Shown in pieces: positions 52,346-54,749 of a stretch of 54,749 bases of DNA. Numbering within the stretch: position 1 is the stretch's first letter; every line of letters starts with the position of its first letter. The stretch comes from RYN-428 sp035695715 (GTDB lineage Bacteria > Planctomycetota > Phycisphaerae > Tepidisphaerales > Tepidisphaeraceae). Below the pieces are notes generated by a model. The model searched no databases. It was not told the origin of the DNA and saw only the letters and a program-made list of their open reading frames with translations. Where the stretch lies: contig DASRRM010000409.1 in the NCBI GenBank assembly GCA_035695715.1, positions 1 through 54,749 on the forward strand, given 5' to 3'. Position numbers and translations under genes: made by a program.

Positions 52346-54424
52346 ATGTCAATGAAGCAGAAGAAAAATGCACGCGCGCGAATCACGGTTCTCGGGGCGC
52401 TCTTTGAGACCCTGGAAACCCGGCAATTGCTCACCGCCGCCCCGTCGCTCTCCTTTAACCCGCTTCCTTTCGGAACCAACCAGATTATTCCCGCCGCCCA
52501 GTACGACACTGGCGGGGAAGGCGTTTCCTATCACGACACCACGCCAACCGATCTTGGCAACGCCCCGACCTACCGCACGGGAAGTGCCGTCGATGTTTCC
52601 ACCGGCGGAACTTCGGGCCATATCGTTACCTTCACCCAGGCCGGGGAATATCTGGTCTACTCGCTGGTCGTCCCGACCACCGCCATGTATTCCGTGCAGT
52701 CTTCAGCCGCCAACGTCTCGACCGGCGGGTTGTTTCACGTCGACTTCAACAACGTCAACCTGACCGGCGATTTCGCCAATCCAAATACCGGAAGCTATAC
52801 CAATTTCCTGACGCAGACCTCCGCCCCATTCGAGTTGGCCGCGGGCACCTATAAGATGAAGGTGGTCATTGATGCCAATGCGGCCAATGGCGCGGGCGGG
52901 AATCTGAATTGGTTTGATGTGATCCAGACGCCGGCCGCCGCTTCGGGAACCGATGTGCCCTTTGGGACCACGATTCCCGGATCCGGCGTCAATATTCCAT
53001 TCGTCAACTACGACAAGGGCGGTGAAGGCGTCGCCTACCACGACACCACCCCGCTTAACAACGGCAACAGCAGCTTCCGCAACAACTCCAGCGTCGATAT
53101 TTCCAGCGGCGGGGTTTCGGGAAATATCGTCGGCTTCACCGCCCCAACCGAATACCTCAATTACACCATCAACCTGCCCACCGGCGGAAACTACGCCCTG
53201 CAAGTGTCGGCGGCCAATACCGCGGCCGGCGGCATCTTCCACCTCTCCGAAAACGGGGTAAACCTCACCGGCTCGGTCGCTATTGCCGCGACGGCCGCCT
53301 TCACGACCTACGCTACCGATACCTCGCCGGTCTTCAAACTGCCCGCCGGCAAGCAGATCGTGCGTCTGGCTTTCGACAAGGCCGCCACCAACGGCGCGGT
53401 GGGCAACTTCGACTTCTTCAAGCTCGTTCCCATGGCGCCGCCCACCGAAGCGCCGTTCACGACCGCATTCGCCGCAAATGTCACCATTCCCGCCGCCAGT
53501 TATGACAAGGGCGGGGAAGGCGTTGCCTATCATGACACCACGCCAACCGACCTGGGCACCGCGCCCACCCATCGCACCGGCGATGCGGTTGATGTCTCCA
53601 CCGGCGGAACCACGGGCTTTTACGTCGGCTACGTCGTCCCCACCGAATATCTCAACTACTCGCTGAATATCGCCACCGCCGGCATGTACGAGTTGCAGGC
53701 CAACACCGCCAACACCGCCGCCGGCGGCACCTTCCATGCCGAAGTGGCCGGCGTAAATCTCACCGGCGCAATCGCCGTCGCCAACAGCGCCAGCTATACC
53801 ACCTTCTTGAAGGACACCTCCACGCCATTCACGCTTGCCAAGGGCTCGCAAATCCTGCATGTGGTCTTCGATAAGGCCGCCAGCAACGGCGCGGTGGGCA
53901 ACTTCGATTACTTCAAGCTCGTCCCCTTCACCCCGGCCCCGGATTCGCCGTTTACCACGGCCTTCGTTCCCAATCAGACGATTCCCGCCGCCAACTATGA
54001 CAAGGGCGGGGAAGGGGTCTCCTACCACGACACCACGCCGACCAACCTCGGCAACGACAACCACCGCCCCGGCGACGGCGTCGACATCAAGACCGGCGGA
54101 ACGACCGGCAACATCGTCGGCTACACCGCCGCCGGGGAATGGCTCCAATACACCGTGACCATCACCACCGCCGGCAATTACAAGCTGGAGGCCTCGGTCG
54201 CCAATCCCTCCGCCGGCGCAACCTTCCACGTTGCCCTGGGAACCACCAATCTCTCCGGCAAGATCACCGTAACGCCGACCACCGATTTCAACACCTACGC
54301 GACAGATACATCGGCCTCGTTCGCGCTGTCCGCCGGCACGCATATCCTGCGCGTCTTCTTCGACACGACAGCCGCCAACGGCGCGGTGGGGAATTTCGAC
54401 TGGTTCAAGCTGGTCCCGGCATAA
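52346..54424 (+). CDS. LEPR-XLL protein with four CBM6-like domains
   Basis: This is a secreted protein of 692 residues. The LEPR-XLL-type motif LETRQLL is at residues 23-29, followed by a mature part made only of four tandem domains of about 160-170 residues. Each resembles carbohydrate-binding module 6: IPAAxYDKGGEGVAYHDTTP, VDxSTGGTxGxxVG, EYLNYxxxxxxxGxYxLxxxxAN, GGxFHxxxxGxNLTG and FDxxAxNGAVGNFDxFKLVP. The usual acidic pair in IEAExYD is replaced in all four copies (IPAAQYD, IPFVNYD, IPAASYD, IPAANYD). There is no dockerin or catalytic domain. It may bind polysaccharide on the cell surface. GGGAG precedes the ATG. Confidence 0.87.
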   Translation: MSMKQKKNARARITVLGALFETLETRQLLTAAPSLSFNPLPFGTNQIIPAAQYDTGGEGVSYHDTTPTDLGNAPTYRTGSAVDVSTGGTSGHIVTFTQAGEYLVYSLVVPTTAMYSVQSSAANVSTGGLFHVDFNNVNLTGDFANPNTGSYTNFLTQTSAPFELAAGTYKMKVVIDANAANGAGGNLNWFDVIQTPAAASGTDVPFGTTIPGSGVNIPFVNYDKGGEGVAYHDTTPLNNGNSSFRNNSSVDISSGGVSGNIVGFTAPTEYLNYTINLPTGGNYALQVSAANTAAGGIFHLSENGVNLTGSVAIAATAAFTTYATDTSPVFKLPAGKQIVRLAFDKAATNGAVGNFDFFKLVPMAPPTEAPFTTAFAANVTIPAASYDKGGEGVAYHDTTPTDLGTAPTHRTGDAVDVSTGGTTGFYVGYVVPTEYLNYSLNIATAGMYELQANTANTAAGGTFHAEVAGVNLTGAIAVANSASYTTFLKDTSTPFTLAKGSQILHVVFDKAASNGAVGNFDYFKLVPFTPAPDSPFTTAFVPNQTIPAANYDKGGEGVSYHDTTPTNLGNDNHRPGDGVDIKTGGTTGNIVGYTAAGEWLQYTVTITTAGNYKLEASVANPSAGATFHVALGTTNLSGKITVTPTTDFNTYATDTSASFALSAGTHILRVFFDTTAANGAVGNFDWFKLVPA

Positions 54425-54470
54425 GTTGTGAAGTGACACACCTGCCGCATGAGAATGCCCGAGATGGGGA

Positions 54471-54540
54471 TCGTCATCCTGAGACTGAGGTACTCCGAAG
54501 GATCTGGCTTGCCTTCGTCGGCGGGCAAGATCCTTCACGG
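54471..54540. repeat. Degenerate copy of the GAGGTACTCCGAAGG hairpin
   Basis: This copy matches 50256-50325 on the left arm (CATCCTGAG, then ACTGAGGTACTCCGAAGGATCT). The right arm (GGCAAGATCCTTCACGG) is short and partly mismatched, so the hairpin is decayed. A separate perfect CACGGGC/GCCCGTG hairpin lies at 54611-54629. Confidence 0.75.
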
Positions 54541-54686
54541 ATATCGCGCGATTCCTTGTTTTTTGAACAAGATTTCCTCCAGACGAAGAAGCGGGACTAA
54601 TTTCCCGCATCACGGGCGTCTCGCCCGTGTCTTAATTCAAAGAGTCGGCTATAGGTCACGGGTCGACACTGGCAATAAAAGCGGGG

Positions 54687-54749
54687 ATGCCTCAAAAGAA
54701 GCGGAATCAGGTCCTGGCTCGAAAGCCGGGCAATCCGCGTATGGGAGGT
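54687..54749 (+). CDS. Possible 5' end of a gene running off the window
   Basis: From ATG 54687 the frame stays open to the end of the window (21 residues, starting MPQKKRNQVLARKPGNPRMGG). It is basic. A GCGGGG directly abuts the start, too close to be a normal Shine-Dalgarno. No family was recognised; the call is weak. Confidence 0.25.
   Translation, partial: MPQKKRNQVLARKPGNPRMGG

Noticed and set aside
52703..54613. 636-codon minus-strand open frame opposite the CBM6 protein
   Set aside because: It is Gly/Asp/Val-rich with a repeat period equal to the CBM6 domains; no start signal or domain is seen.

Overview
The window is GC-rich, gene-dense bacterial DNA that most probably comes from a planctomycete. 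The best evidence is three secreted proteins with the short N-terminal LEPR-XLL motif (FEPRLLLS, LEQRLLL, LETRQLL). Two of these end in dockerin-type calcium repeats. Supporting signs are a DUF1080 protein, a hopanoid gene set, many large secreted proteins of unknown role, and several families of intergenic inverted repeats. A class (for example Phycisphaerae) cannot be fixed from this sequence alone.

Layout. (1) 1-9.9 kb is a hopanoid locus: a PIG-L deacetylase, then hpnC, hpnD and hpnE (farnesyl diphosphate to squalene), with an orphan MNT nucleotidyltransferase gene on the opposite strand between hpnD and hpnE. A DUF1080 protein, a class III aminotransferase resembling HpnO, and squalene-hopene cyclase follow. 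(2) 9.9-16 kb holds a proline-rich membrane protein, a RodA/FtsW-type SEDS protein, a DUF3047 protein, a Tat-exported TIM-barrel isomerase-like protein, and an exported protein with two hydrolase domains of which the second has lost its nucleophile. (3) 16-24 kb, all on the minus strand, holds a secreted propeller/metallo-beta-lactamase/FG-GAP fusion, a DUF3300-DUF2950 pair, and a TPR-glycosyltransferase. (4) 24-33.8 kb holds two giant surface proteins built of Gloeo_Verruco-type repeats; they form one apparent minus-strand operon with the TPR-glycosyltransferase. (5) 34-41.3 kb is a housekeeping stretch: tRNA-Glu with a terminator, nnrE, an IS66 remnant, dnaG, rpoD, a small conserved gene and a UDG-like gene. 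(6) 41.3-54.7 kb holds a frameshifted Uma2 gene, a DUF3142/TPR exported pair, a DUF6883-DUF4926 pair, a PlsC acyltransferase, a GH13 amylase, a thioesterase, tRNA-Thr, two hypothetical genes, and a third LEPR-XLL protein with four CBM6-like domains.

How the genes work together. HpnC, HpnD and HpnE should make squalene, which SHC cyclises; the aminotransferase (and perhaps the PIG-L enzyme) could act on the hopanoid head group. The LEPR-XLL operon is the most unusual part. Each of its three repeat arrays has exactly 14 units, begins with half a unit and ends with the complementary half. This pattern suggests closed beta-propeller rings (two of seven blades or one of fourteen). A co-transcribed glycosyltransferase-like gene could modify these surface proteins.

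At least six families of inverted repeats lie between genes, mostly near gene ends. One palindrome of such a family lies in frame inside dnaG.
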